Shown here: positions 38,363 to 47,440 of the stretch, piece by piece | Layout of the letters: every line of letters starts with the position of its first letter | Numbering within the stretch: the stretch's first letter is position 1 | NCBI RefSeq assembly: GCF_013374995.1 | Contig: NZ_CP056030.1 | Location: 62,001 to 126,000, forward strand | Direction of reading: 5' to 3' | DNA from: Pseudomonas eucalypticola | Lineage (GTDB): Bacteria; Pseudomonadota; Gammaproteobacteria; Pseudomonadales; Pseudomonadaceae | Length of the DNA stretch: 64,000 bases | Made by a program: the position numbers and the translations under genes | The notes under the pieces: generated by a model | Databases searched by the model: none | The model's input: only the letters and a program-made list of their open reading frames with translations | Told to the model about the DNA's origin: nothing

Positions 38363-39501
38363 CCCATCTCCATGAAAAACAACGCGGCCACTGCGTCGAG
38401 CACGATGACCACGAAGATCGACTGCACCACGCTGGAGGTGGTATGCGCACCCACCGACTCAGCGCTGCCGCTGACCTTGAAGCCTTCCAGGCAACCGATG
38501 GCGGCGATCAGAAAGGCGAACACCGGCGCTTTGACCAGGCCCACCAGAAAATGCTGCACGGCGATGTCGGTCTGTAGCTTGGACAGGAACATCGCCGGGG
38601 AAATCCCCAGTGACCACGCACAGACCACCCCGCCTCCGATGATGCCGCAGAGCATGGCCAGGAAGGTCAACGCCGGCAACGCCACCGTCAGCGCCAGTAC
38701 CCGCGGTACCACCAGCAGCTCCACTGGGTCCAGGCCCAGGGTGCGCAGGGCATCGATCTCCTCGTTGGCCTTCATTGAACCGATTTGCGCGGTGAAGGCG
38801 CTGGCCGTTCGCCCTGCCATGAGGATAGCGGTCAGCAGCACGCCGAATTCGCGCAGAAAGGAAAAGCCCACCAGGTCGATGGTGAAGATGCTGGCGCCAA
38901 AGCGGGCCAAGACCGTGGCCCCGAGAAAGGCCACCACCGCGCCGACCAGGAACGTCAGCAGGGCGACGATGGGCGCGGCGTCCAGGCCGGTCTGCTCGAT
39001 ATGTGCGACCACGGCGGTGGTGCGCCAGCGCCGTGGGCGCAGCAGGCCCCGTGCCAGGGTCTCAAGGATAAGGCCGACGAAGCCCAGCAGTTGCAGGGTG
39101 TCTTGCCAGACCGTGTCGACGGCGGTACCGATGCGGCTGAGCAATTGCACGGCTGCGTTGAGTTCCGGCGGCCTGGCGGGCTCATGAAAGTCTTCCAGCG
39201 AGCGGTGCACGGTTTGCAGTAACGCGCGGCTGGAGCCTGGCAGGTGCACGGCGGTGTCGGCCAGCCGGCCAAGGCGTTCGGCGCCCAGCAGTTCCACCAG
39301 CAGCGAAGCGCCGGCGGTGTCGATGGCGCCCAGTTGGTCGAGGTCGATGGGGGTGGTGGCGTCGTACTGGCTGGCCAGGTGCTGGGTCAGGTGCCTGAGG
39401 CGTGCATAGTGAGGGAGTGTCCAGTCACCGCCGATACGCAGGCGCGGAGGCTGTGTGCTGGTGTCCAGATGGGCTTGGCCGCCGACTGCAAGCATAGTCA
39501 T
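38356..39501 (-). CDS. MCE transport system permease with N-terminal STAS domain (MlaE family)
   Basis: Inner-membrane permease, 381 residues. The first 110 or so residues form a STAS-like domain (DLDQLGAIDTAGASLLVELLGAE, split here), which in mla systems is a separate protein (MlaB). The rest is an MlaE-type permease with five helices and motifs such as FLREFGVLLTAILMAGRTAS and the EQ loop (GLDPVELLVVPR). It is the first gene of the MCE set; a 38-base gap separates it from the DUF2914 gene on the same strand. Confidence 0.88.
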   Translation of the reverse strand: MTMLAVGGQAHLDTSTQPPRLRIGGDWTLPHYARLRHLTQHLASQYDATTPIDLDQLGAIDTAGASLLVELLGAERLGRLADTAVHLPGSSRALLQTVHRSLEDFHEPARPPELNAAVQLLSRIGTAVDTVWQDTLQLLGFVGLILETLARGLLRPRRWRTTAVVAHIEQTGLDAAPIVALLTFLVGAVVAFLGATVLARFGASIFTIDLVGFSFLREFGVLLTAILMAGRTASAFTAQIGSMKANEEIDALRTLGLDPVELLVVPRVLALTVALPALTFLAMLCGIIGGGVVCAWSLGISPAMFLSKLQTDIAVQHFLVGLVKAPVFAFLIAAIGCLEGFKVSGSAESVGAHTTSSVVQSIFVVIVLDAVAALFFMEMGW

Positions 39502-39539
39502 ACCTCCGAGCTTAGACGCCTTTGTGGCCGAGTGCAGGG

Positions 39540-40562
39540 CTACCCGGCAGGCGCACTGTCATCGGTGACCCTGAAGCGCAGCACGCCGATCATCTGCCCG
39601 TCCTCGGTAAGGACCTGCACCTGCCATTTGCCCACAGGGTTGGGGGGCAGGTTCATCTTGTGGGTCCAGGCCCGGTAGCCTTCGTCACGGCCGCCATGGA
39701 TGTCCAGGGCGATGCGGTCCACTTCCTGGCCATTGAATTTCCACACGTGGTAGATGCGTTCTTGCAAGCCGCGCGGGGCGTTGATCGCCGTGTATGCATA
39801 CAGGCCGTTGGCGCGTACTTGGCTGGCAGCGACGTTCTTGACGCTGTCGCCCGGGGTTCGCTTGCTGTTGTCCAGGTCCAGGGTCACGGCCGATTCGGTG
39901 ATCCACAAGGTCGCTGGCGGTACCCACGAACGCATCATCCAACCCGCGCCGCCTACTGCCGCCGTTACCAGCACCAGGGCCACGGCGCGCCGCCAGTGGT
40001 TGATAGGGAAGCTGGCCGCCAGGCTCGGCACCGACAACAGCATGGCCGTGCCCAATGCCCATTCGTAACTCTGCGAGGTGGTCAGGTGCAGGATGACCGG
40101 CAGCGCCGTCAGCAGCACCGCGAACAACGTCAGGGTATGCAGCGCCAGAAACAACCAGCGTCGTGTAGCCACGAACTTGTAGTAGATGGGGTCGGTGATC
40201 GAAGCCAGGCCGGCCAGGCCCAGCAGGCCGGTGAACACCAGTTGGCCGCTGTTCCAGGTGGTGGTGGTGTAGAAAAACGGCAGGACGAAAAACAGGCTTT
40301 CCTGGTGGATCTGCTGTGTCGCATAGCGCAGCAACGGTTCGGGGATCTCACGCTTGAAGCGGCGGCTGAACCAGCGTGTCGCGCTCTGCTCGAACATCAG
40401 CCATACCCAGCTGACCAGCATCAGCACGGCGATCCAGCTGGCCAGTTTGGCCTGGCGGTCCACCAGGATAAAACTGGCGATGCCCGTCACGAAACCGCCC
40501 AGGGCGATGACGCCAGGGTAGCGTTTGACGAGTTCGATGAGGCGCAGGATCAGCTTGGGCAT
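39540..40562 (-). CDS. DUF2914 membrane protein
   Basis: A 340-residue protein with an N-terminal membrane part (six helices predicted, about residues 10-225) and a C-terminal periplasmic DUF2914 domain (YHVWKFNGQEVDRIALDI, WQVQVLTEDGQMIGVLRFRV). The domain is widespread but of unknown function. The start at 40562 (MPKLILRLIELV) was preferred to the longer frame from 40601. It lies between an M16 peptidase and the MCE genes on the reverse strand, so cotranscription with the MCE system is possible. Confidence 0.75.
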   Translation of the reverse strand: MPKLILRLIELVKRYPGVIALGGFVTGIASFILVDRQAKLASWIAVLMLVSWVWLMFEQSATRWFSRRFKREIPEPLLRYATQQIHQESLFFVLPFFYTTTTWNSGQLVFTGLLGLAGLASITDPIYYKFVATRRWLFLALHTLTLFAVLLTALPVILHLTTSQSYEWALGTAMLLSVPSLAASFPINHWRRAVALVLVTAAVGGAGWMMRSWVPPATLWITESAVTLDLDNSKRTPGDSVKNVAASQVRANGLYAYTAINAPRGLQERIYHVWKFNGQEVDRIALDIHGGRDEGYRAWTHKMNLPPNPVGKWQVQVLTEDGQMIGVLRFRVTDDSAPAG

Positions 40563-40631
40563 TTCGGCTTTTCTTGGAAGGTGCGTGAAAATCGCCGCCA
40601 AGGATACCCACTTACCTGCGCGATTGCGCGG

Positions 40632-42017
40632 CTAGCGGTGCTTGAGGCGCCAGGTGGCCCAGCCGAGCAGGAGCAGCACCAGCAGCACGGCACCCGCCAC
40701 GATCAGGCTGTAGAGCTGATCGTAGCTGAGCAGGGGTTGCTCGATGCGCACATAGCCGCGGCTGGCGAAGACCTGGCGCATGGCTGCGTCCGCCTGGGCC
40801 AGGGTGACCTTTTTCAAACTCCGGGTGGGGTCTTCGAAGCGACCCTTTTCGTAGGTGGGCAGGGCATTCCAGTAAAAGTCCGCCAGTTGGCTGTTGCCCT
40901 GCACGCTCCAGGCCTGGCGCGAGATGGCGGCCTGGCGCAAGCGCTCGAAGGTGGCACCCTCCAGGCCGTCTTTCTTGAGCCGGGCGATCATGTTGGCCAC
41001 CAGGGTGCGGGCCCGGTCAACGTCAGCGCGGTCCAGGTCGGCATTGAGGCTCAGCAGCCCGGTGTCACCCAAGGCTTCACGCTGGCTCCAGGGGCCGTAG
41101 GATAATTCGTGGTCCAGGCGCAGCTCCTTGTACAGCGCCCATTCCATGTAGACCTGCACCAGGTCGAGGGCGGCATCGGGAACCTGGTCGTCCAGCGCAG
41201 GCTCGGGGAAGAACCAGTGCAGCTTGGCGCCATCGCCGAGCCAGCCGTGGGTGAGGTTGCGCTCGTACAGCGCGCTGTGCAGCGTGACGGGAATGTCCGG
41301 GTGGTCGGTAGGCTTGATGGCCGCGAGGCTCGCCCAGGTACGCTCGAGGTACGCGGGCATGAGCTTGTCGAGCCCGCCGACAATGATCAGGGTCATGTTG
41401 TTGGGGGCGTACCAGTCCTTGCGCACTGCCTCGACCTGTTCCAGGGTCATGTCGCGCACCGGCGAGCGTTCGCTGCACTTGAGCCCCAGTTCGGTAGCCA
41501 ATTGGTCACTGGCGGCGTGCCCTACCCCCTGCTTGTCCAGCCAGCGCTGCAGGTGCGAATAGTGGCCGCCGTCCTCGCGCTCGACGATACGCCGGGAAAT
41601 GTCCAAGGCTTTCTGATCGATATGGGTCTGGGTGACGACCTCCAGCAGGAGGTCAAGCACCTTGCGCTGATTGGCGGCGGGGGCCTCGATCACGAAGGTG
41701 GTGTCGCTGTCGCTGGTAAAGGCGTTCCATTCGCCGCCCAAGGCCTGCATGCGCTCTTCCAGCCCGCCTTCACCGCTGCCGTCGATACCACTGAACAACA
41801 AGTGTTCCAGCAAGTGCGGCAGTTCGCGCTGGTTGCAGGGGAAGTCGTCGAAGCCTACCCCCACCACCAGGCGAATGGCCACGTGGCCGCGCTCGTCCCC
41901 TGGTTTCATCAGTACCTGCAGGCCATTGGGCAACAGGTAGCCTTCTACCTTGAAACGGTCCAGCGCCTGGCTTTGAGCGCAGGTGAACAATAGGCAAAGC
42001 AACAGCAGACAACGCAT
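40632..42017 (-). CDS. M16-family zinc metallopeptidase, membrane-anchored
   Basis: A 461-residue secreted peptidase: signal peptide (MRCLLLLCLLFTCAQSQA), an M16 N-terminal domain with zinc motif H68-L-L-E-H72 and the third ligand Glu near 146-148 (IVEREDGG), a second M16 domain, and a C-terminal helix at about 434-455 (SLIVAGAVLLVLLLLGWATW) ending in a basic tail. It therefore should be bound to the inner membrane and act in the periplasm. Only one catalytic half is present, so a dimer or a small substrate is implied. Substrate unknown. Confidence 0.87.
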   Translation of the reverse strand: MRCLLLLCLLFTCAQSQALDRFKVEGYLLPNGLQVLMKPGDERGHVAIRLVVGVGFDDFPCNQRELPHLLEHLLFSGIDGSGEGGLEERMQALGGEWNAFTSDSDTTFVIEAPAANQRKVLDLLLEVVTQTHIDQKALDISRRIVEREDGGHYSHLQRWLDKQGVGHAASDQLATELGLKCSERSPVRDMTLEQVEAVRKDWYAPNNMTLIIVGGLDKLMPAYLERTWASLAAIKPTDHPDIPVTLHSALYERNLTHGWLGDGAKLHWFFPEPALDDQVPDAALDLVQVYMEWALYKELRLDHELSYGPWSQREALGDTGLLSLNADLDRADVDRARTLVANMIARLKKDGLEGATFERLRQAAISRQAWSVQGNSQLADFYWNALPTYEKGRFEDPTRSLKKVTLAQADAAMRQVFASRGYVRIEQPLLSYDQLYSLIVAGAVLLVLLLLGWATWRLKHR

Positions 42018-42078
42018 GGGAAGCTTCCTGCAGGAACCGGCTCAGACTGTTGAACTGACTGCTGCAGGCAGCGGACGT

Positions 42079-43737
42079 TCAAGGCGAGTGCGCATTGTCG
42101 GGTACCGCATCGGCTTCCAGGGCTCCGGTATCAAGGGTTTCCAGCACCACGTAGGCACTGCCGCAGAACAGCGAGTTCAGCCGCTTCATATCGGCGATCA
42201 GCTCCAGGTGCAGCGAGCTGGTTTCAATGCTTTGTACCACTTTGCGCTGCAGACGGCTCACATGGGCATGGGCCAGGCGCCGTTCCTGGGCACGGAAGCG
42301 ACGTTTTTCACGCAACAGCTGGCGCGCGCTTTCCGGGTCGCCGCTGAGGAACACCGACAGGCCCAGGCGCAGGTTGGCCATCAACTGGCTGTGCAAGGTG
42401 GCCAGTTCTTCCAGGCCAATGTCGGAGAACTCCCGGCGCTGAGCGGTTTTCTGCTGTTGGATCTTGCGCAGCATGCGTTCGATCAGGTCGCTGGCCAGCT
42501 TGAGGTTGATGGCCAGCTCGATGATTTCCGCCCAGCGCCGGCTGTCCTGTTCACTGAGGTCTTCGCGTGGCATCTGCGCCAGGTACAGCTTGACTGCGCT
42601 GTACAGTACTTCCACGTCTTCGCCTTGGGTGCGTACCGCCTGGTTGACGGCGGTCTGGCTACCGCGCAGCACGTTGAGCAAGGCACCGAGCATGCTGTCC
42701 ACCAGGTCGCCAATGCGCAGGGTTTCACGCACGGCGTTGGCCAGCGCCAGGCTGGGGGTGTCCAGTGCCGTCAGGTCCAGGTGGCGTGGCTTGGCTCCGC
42801 CATTGATGTCTTCGCGTTCGGGAAGCAGCCAGATGCACAGCTTGGACATGGGCCCCACGGTTCCCAGCATCAGCAGGCAGCGCACGGTGTTGTAAAGCAG
42901 GTGGAAGCCGATGACCAGGCTGGTGGGGTCATAGGCCAGGGTGTCCATCCAGCGGGCCAGCGGGTCGAGCACCGGCACAATCAGCATCAGCCCGATCAAC
43001 TTGTACAGCAGGCTGCCCAGTGCCACCTGGCGGCCAGCGGTGTTCTGCATGCTGGTGGACAGGAATGCCAGCATACCGCTGCCGATGTTGGCGCCAATCA
43101 CCAGGCCGATGGCGACCGGCAGGCTGATCACCCCGGCCTCTGCCAGGGTCGCGGTCAACAGCACGGCCGCCAGGCTGGAGTACGAAATCATCGCGAACAA
43201 CGCACCGACCAGGGCGTCCAGCAGGATATCGCCGGTCAACGAAGCGAAAAGCACCTTCACGCCCTGGGCGTGGGTGATGGGCGCGGCGGCTTCAACGATC
43301 AGCTGCAATGCCAGCACGATCAACCCCAAGCCGATACCCACGCGGCCCATCTGGCCGACACGGGTCTGCTTGCGGGACAGGAAAAAGATCACCCCAAGGA
43401 AAATCAGCAGCGGTGACAGCCATGACAAGTCGAAGGTCAGCACCCGCGACATCAGCGCGGTACCCACGTCGGCGCCGAGCATGATCACCAGCGCCGGGGT
43501 GAGGGTCATCAAGCCCTGGCCGACGAACGAGGTGGTGAGCATGGCGGTGGCGTTGCTGCTCTGCACAACGGCGGTCACCAGAATGCCGGCGATGAATGCC
43601 AGCGGCCGTTTGGACATGTTCTGGCTCAACAACCGTCGCAGGTTGGAACCGTACACGCGCAGGATGCCCGTACGCACAATGTGCGTGCCCCAGATCAGCA
43701 GCGCCACTGCCGAGAGCAAATTGAGCAGGGTCAGCAT
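42079..43737 (-). CDS. Na/Pi cotransporter family protein
   Basis: A 552-residue membrane protein with two inverted Na/Pi-cotransport repeats (VVQSSNATAMLTTSFVGQG and FAMISYSSLAAVLLTATL, QSS and SSL signatures) in the first 310 residues, and a C-terminal PhoU-like helical domain (about 330-550). Homologues such as YjbB export phosphate. A single Pho-box-like half site (CTGTCAT, 43897-43903) lies upstream, which is too little to claim PhoB control. Confidence 0.88.
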   Translation of the reverse strand: MLTLLNLLSAVALLIWGTHIVRTGILRVYGSNLRRLLSQNMSKRPLAFIAGILVTAVVQSSNATAMLTTSFVGQGLMTLTPALVIMLGADVGTALMSRVLTFDLSWLSPLLIFLGVIFFLSRKQTRVGQMGRVGIGLGLIVLALQLIVEAAAPITHAQGVKVLFASLTGDILLDALVGALFAMISYSSLAAVLLTATLAEAGVISLPVAIGLVIGANIGSGMLAFLSTSMQNTAGRQVALGSLLYKLIGLMLIVPVLDPLARWMDTLAYDPTSLVIGFHLLYNTVRCLLMLGTVGPMSKLCIWLLPEREDINGGAKPRHLDLTALDTPSLALANAVRETLRIGDLVDSMLGALLNVLRGSQTAVNQAVRTQGEDVEVLYSAVKLYLAQMPREDLSEQDSRRWAEIIELAINLKLASDLIERMLRKIQQQKTAQRREFSDIGLEELATLHSQLMANLRLGLSVFLSGDPESARQLLREKRRFRAQERRLAHAHVSRLQRKVVQSIETSSLHLELIADMKRLNSLFCGSAYVVLETLDTGALEADAVPDNAHSP

Positions 43738-43788
43738 GGAAGGCCCCCTGTGGAAGGTCCCCGTGAAGGGGAAGGTTGAAATTGCAGC

Positions 43789-43826
43789 GGCGTGGCTCGT
43801 TATCGAAAAATCTTTTATGCCACGCC
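43789..43826. repeat. inverted repeat upstream of the Na/Pi cotransporter gene
   Basis: GGCGTGGC (43789-43796) and GCCACGCC (43819-43826) form perfect 8-base arms around 22 bases. It may be an operator; it lies about 50 bases before the gene start on the reverse strand. Confidence 0.35.
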
Positions 43827-43948
43827 TACTTAAGCTTTAGTCGGCCATGGGCCGTAGCGCCAGCATGGCACAGCAAAAGCTCATTTTGAAACAAAACTGT
43901 CATATTTGCCGCGACCAACGCCCACTGTGGAACCGCTGAATTGCCCGG

Positions 43949-45910
43949 TCAGGGCAGGATCAGCCCGCCCGCTGCTTTGTGCAGCGTGCGCAGGTGGTCG
44001 GCTACCACCTTGATGTTGGCCTCGGTGGCGGTGATCTCGGCGTTGCGCTTGGGCTCCAGCAAGGCGCGCACTTCCTTGTCCAAGTCGACGCTCAGCGTTT
44101 GCAGCTGTTTCTGCCGCTCGGCGCTTTCCGATTCCAGCCGCTTGAACTCATTCTGCTGGGGCAGGCCGTAGCCGCCGCTGTCCAGCAGCTCGGCCGGGCG
44201 GCTGAGGAAACCGCTATTGGCGAGCATGGCCTGCAAGGTCTTGTTGGCGTTGACCAGGCTGGCGTCGTTGGCGGCGCGGCCATTGAGGTAGCGCTGTTTG
44301 ACTTCGTCCTGGGCCAGCAGCAACTGCCGCCGCAGGCTGGCCTGCTCCAGCAGCAGCAGCGCGGCGCTGGTGCGCAGGTCGGCCTTGGCGAACCACGGCT
44401 GGCGGTCCTTGGGTTCCAGTGCCATCCAGTCCTCGACCTTGGCCTGGGGGATCGGCAACTGCTGCTTGAGGATGTCGAACATCGCCTGGTAGCGGTCGCG
44501 GTAGGAGTCGAAGCGGTAGCCCAGGCGCAGGGCTTCGCGCGGGTCCTTGAGGACGCTGGTGTCGGCGATGCCACGTGCTTCCATCACCTGCAACAGGCCA
44601 TTGGGCACGATACTGTCCAGGTCGTCGAACTTGCGGTTGTGGGTGCCGGCGCGCAGCAGTTTCAAGGTTTCCACCGCGCAGTTGTTGGAGACGAAATAGT
44701 AGTTGCCGTCGTAGCTCCAGTGCATTTCGGCAGCGTGGCGCACCAGTGAGTCGATTTCATTTCGAGTCAGTTTCAACGGTACCGACGCCAGGCTGCGCAG
44801 TTCGGTCTTGGTGTACTCGTCGATTACCTGCCCCAGCGGTAGCACGAACAGCCGTGACGGGTAACCGCCGGTCAAGCCGCTCCAGGTCGACAGCTGCACG
44901 TCATTGACGAAGGCGCGGTATGACAGCACCAGGCTGCGGTCCAGGTCCAGGCGGCAGTCGGGGCCCCGTGGCCGGCCCGGGGCGCAGATCACCAGGCGCA
45001 GCATGCTGTGGCCCCAGCGGCTTACCCAGTTCTGGTTGGCTTCGGCCAGCAGGTAATCCACCTCGTAGACACGCTCGGGGTCGATGCTGCCCAGAGGGGT
45101 ACGGCCAAAGTCATTGCCAGCGTTCAGGAACGGCAACGCGGTCGGGCATTTGGCTGCGTTGGCCGGGGCCCAGCCGAAATGATTCTTCAGGTACTCGTAC
45201 AGTTCCGGGCGTCGGCAGCCGTACTCGGGGTCCAGGAGGAAGTACTCCATGTTGACCGCGACGAACTCCAGCGGGTCGGTGACCTCGTAGATGTCCGGGC
45301 TGCGCACAACCTGCCGGTTGGGTTCGTTGCGTTCGCCACGTTGGCCTACCGATTGCGGCCAGCCGGCCAGGTCGAGCAGGCGTGGGTCATCGCTGAGCGT
45401 GAAGCGGCGGTCGGTCTGGCCACGGCATTCACCAGGCAGGCCCACTTCGCCGAGGCTCGAACTGTAGCGCTTGCAACGGTTGAACAGCGCGCGGTCAGCA
45501 TCGGGCCACAGACGTGCGCGATCGTAGATATGGGTGAGTTCGTGCAGTACGGTCGCCAGCAGCTCCTCGCGCACGGTGCCGTGAGGGCGGTGCGTCGGGG
45601 TGGTGGCCGCGGTGCCGTCGGTAAGGCCTGGCAGCAGCTTGACGTTGAGGTCCAGGCTGGCCACCGCTGCCGCCTGCCCGTAGGCGTTATCGGGCATGTG
45701 CGACGACCAGTCGACGTCGATGGTGCGGTCCAGCCGCTGCTTGAAGCTGGGTGGCAGGTCGGCCATGGCCTCATCGAGCAGCGCCTGGCTGGCCTGTTGC
45801 TGTTGCGCCGTGAGCCCTTCGGTCTGCAGGCGCAGGTGCAAGGCCGCTTGTGCGCTGGTGCCGGCAAGCAACAGTGCGCAGCTCAGCAGCCAGGCGCTGA
45901 ACCGCCTCAC
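43949..45910 (-). CDS. DUF4105 periplasmic protein with putative metallopeptidase motif
   Basis: A 653-residue secreted protein. After a signal peptide (cleavage near AQAA), residues 115-135 carry LHELTHIYD (H123-E-L-T-H127), the gluzincin zinc motif. The DUF4105 domain then shows a W299-G-H301 pair and N410-C411 (FVSNNCAVETL), an arrangement like a permuted papain/NlpC-type hydrolase. The last 150 residues are helical. Two candidate active sites in one chain are unusual. The GTG start overlaps the upstream DUF2388 stop (GTGA), which couples the two. Substrate unknown. Confidence 0.82.
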   Translation of the reverse strand: MRRFSAWLLSCALLLAGTSAQAALHLRLQTEGLTAQQQQASQALLDEAMADLPPSFKQRLDRTIDVDWSSHMPDNAYGQAAAVASLDLNVKLLPGLTDGTAATTPTHRPHGTVREELLATVLHELTHIYDRARLWPDADRALFNRCKRYSSSLGEVGLPGECRGQTDRRFTLSDDPRLLDLAGWPQSVGQRGERNEPNRQVVRSPDIYEVTDPLEFVAVNMEYFLLDPEYGCRRPELYEYLKNHFGWAPANAAKCPTALPFLNAGNDFGRTPLGSIDPERVYEVDYLLAEANQNWVSRWGHSMLRLVICAPGRPRGPDCRLDLDRSLVLSYRAFVNDVQLSTWSGLTGGYPSRLFVLPLGQVIDEYTKTELRSLASVPLKLTRNEIDSLVRHAAEMHWSYDGNYYFVSNNCAVETLKLLRAGTHNRKFDDLDSIVPNGLLQVMEARGIADTSVLKDPREALRLGYRFDSYRDRYQAMFDILKQQLPIPQAKVEDWMALEPKDRQPWFAKADLRTSAALLLLEQASLRRQLLLAQDEVKQRYLNGRAANDASLVNANKTLQAMLANSGFLSRPAELLDSGGYGLPQQNEFKRLESESAERQKQLQTLSVDLDKEVRALLEPKRNAEITATEANIKVVADHLRTLHKAAGGLILP

Positions 45911-46227
45911 AGTGCGAGGATGGCCTGCGCGAGTTCCTGGTCGCTGGCGTTCTTGGCTTCAGGCACCTGGGCGCGCAAGGCGACGAAGGCTGCTTCCAGT
46001 TGCGCGCCACGGATGTTGCCGTTGCTGGCCACATAGCTGGCGGCGTCGTCCTGGGCTTCGCGTACCACTTTCGAATCACGGATCGACGTGGTGGTGTCGG
46101 AGGTGAAGTTGATCGAACGGTTCGACGCGTGAACGATCATGTTGCTGGTCTGCTGCAGGGTATGCGCCGAGGCCACATCAGCCAGCAACAACAGGCCGAG
46201 GGTGGCGGCAATCAACGGGGTACGCAT
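45907..46227 (-). CDS. DUF2388 secreted protein, copy 3
   Basis: A 106-residue secreted protein with a signal peptide ending near ASAH and the DUF2388 core AQDDAASYVASNGNIRGAQLE, closing with SDQELAQAILAL. It is one of three adjacent paralogues; this copy is coupled to the DUF4105 gene by a four-base overlap. The function of DUF2388 is unknown, although an older misannotation calls members Holliday-junction proteins, which the signal peptide argues against. Confidence 0.88.
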   Translation of the reverse strand: MRTPLIAATLGLLLLADVASAHTLQQTSNMIVHASNRSINFTSDTTTSIRDSKVVREAQDDAASYVASNGNIRGAQLEAAFVALRAQVPEAKNASDQELAQAILAL

Positions 46228-46255
46228 GGGGGTGTCTCCAAAAGACAGGTATCAA

Positions 46256-46567
46256 TTATTGGACGAGAATTGCCTGCGCCAGTTCAAGATCGCTGGCGTG
46301 AAGCCCGGCGTGGTGCTGGCGCAGGTAACTGAGCGCTGATTCCAGCCGGGCGCCCTGGATCTGGCCGTCCGTGGCGACGTAGGCAGCCGCGTCATCCTGG
46401 GCGGCGCGCACCAGCTTGCGGTCGAATGGGGCGGTGGTCACCTGGCTGGTGACGTAACCGCTCATGACCACGCCCTGGGTGGTGGTGTCGAACGCCAGGG
46501 CCGGGTCACACCAGGCACCCAGCATCAATGCTGCAACGATAAAACGGCGGAAAAACGGAGAACGCAT
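46256..46567 (-). CDS. DUF2388 secreted protein, copy 2
   Basis: A 103-residue paralogue with a signal peptide (cleavage near ALAF) and the core AQDDAAAYVATDGQIQGARLE, ending SDLELAQAILVQ. It lies 28 bases upstream of copy 3 on the same strand. Identity to the other copies is concentrated in the core and the last 15 residues, while the region between signal peptide and core differs. Confidence 0.88.
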   Translation of the reverse strand: MRSPFFRRFIVAALMLGAWCDPALAFDTTTQGVVMSGYVTSQVTTAPFDRKLVRAAQDDAAAYVATDGQIQGARLESALSYLRQHHAGLHASDLELAQAILVQ

Positions 46568-46601
46568 AGGTCGTCAAGCTACCGGTTTGGCGAACAGGTG
46601 G

Positions 46602-46919
46602 TCAGATGGCGGCAATGGCCTGGGCCAACTGGGCATCGGAGGCCTGCAGGGCCGGGTTCTGTTGGCGAATGTAGGCGAACGCGCTTTCCAGGCGGGCGCC
46701 ACGGATCGAACCGTTGCTGGCCACGAAGCTGGCGGCGTCGTCACGGGCCTGCAGCACGATCTTCTTGTCGCGCAGCGAAGCGGTAGCGTCGGAAGTGGCA
46801 TCGCTGGTGGCCGCGGTTGCTCGCACCAGGGTATCGGTCGTCACGACGAAACTGGAAGCATGCGCACCGCAGGACAGGGCCAGCAGCAGCGAAGCGCCAA
46901 GCAGACGGGAACGGAACAT
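46602..46919 (-). CDS. DUF2388 secreted protein, copy 1
   Basis: A 105-residue paralogue with a signal peptide (cleavage near AHASS) and the core ARDDAASFVASNGSIRGARLE, ending SDAQLAQAIAAI. The start at 46919 (MFRSRLLGAS) follows AGGAG; the longer frame adds 13 unlikely residues. It is the first gene of the reverse-strand set copy 1, copy 2, copy 3, DUF4105, with gaps of 34 and 28 bases and a four-base overlap, so one transcript is likely. Confidence 0.88.
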   Translation of the reverse strand: MFRSRLLGASLLLALSCGAHASSFVVTTDTLVRATAATSDATSDATASLRDKKIVLQARDDAASFVASNGSIRGARLESAFAYIRQQNPALQASDAQLAQAIAAI

Positions 46920-47145
46920 GGTCAATCTCCTGATCGGGCAAGGGTAAAAGTGCAACACTTTACCTCAGACGCGCGTTGTACCGGCCGCGTTACGTCGCGG
47001 GTGCACGCGCATGTCAGACAATTGTTGCCGATTTAGTTCCTGGCGTGGAGATCTGAAACAGGAAGTTTCACAAAATCCGAACTGTACCGGTGTATTTTTA
47101 GTTCTATTTAACTGTTCTAGTCAGGGCCGGCCATCCGGAAACGAC
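46920..47145. other. promoter region of the DUF2388/DUF4105 set
   Basis: No gene is seen. It holds CTGTACCGGT at 47082-47091 and two AT-rich tracts suitable for a reverse-strand promoter, but I could not fix -35 and -10 hexamers. Confidence 0.35.
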
Positions 47146-47177
47146 GAAGCCCGCTGCAGTTGCCGGCAGCGGGCTTC
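47146..47177 (-). terminator. hairpin after the DUF1127 gene
   Basis: GAAGCCCGCTGC and GCAGCGGGCTTC are perfect 12-base arms around an 8-base loop. On the reverse strand only three T follow at a distance, so it may act in both directions. Confidence 0.6.
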
Positions 47178-47224
47178 AATCGGAATTCAATGTGCTGGCG
47201 AACAGCGGCCAGCCAGGTCTTGCA

Positions 47225-47440
47225 TTAACGCCAGAACGGTTTGCTCAGCTCTTCGCAACGCTGCGCTTCGCTGATACCAGCATCAGCCAGCAGGCGAGCG
47301 TCCAGACGGGCCAGTTGGTGGCGGCTGGCAATGCGGCGCTGCCACAGCATCAGGTTGCTGATAACACGCAGTGGGAACGAAGTACGGCTTTCTTCGGAGC
47401 TGTTCTGGAAAAGCAGGTCGGAACTGAGTGTACGTTCCAT
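47225..47440 (-). CDS. DUF1127 small Arg-rich protein
   Basis: A 71-residue protein whose C-terminal half has the DUF1127 pattern (MLWQRRIASRHQLARLDARLLADAGIS). Small DUF1127 proteins influence phosphate, carbon and RNA turnover in alphaproteobacteria, and in Pseudomonas many lie beside MocR-type regulators; none is next to this copy within the window. The start MERTLSS has AAGGATG eight bases before it, better than an ATG three codons upstream. Confidence 0.82.
   Translation of the reverse strand: MERTLSSDLLFQNSSEESRTSFPLRVISNLMLWQRRIASRHQLARLDARLLADAGISEAQRCEELSKPFWR

Noticed and set aside
43897..43903. Pho box upstream of the Na/Pi cotransporter gene
   Set aside because: Only one CTGTCAT half is present; the second half at the required spacing is missing.
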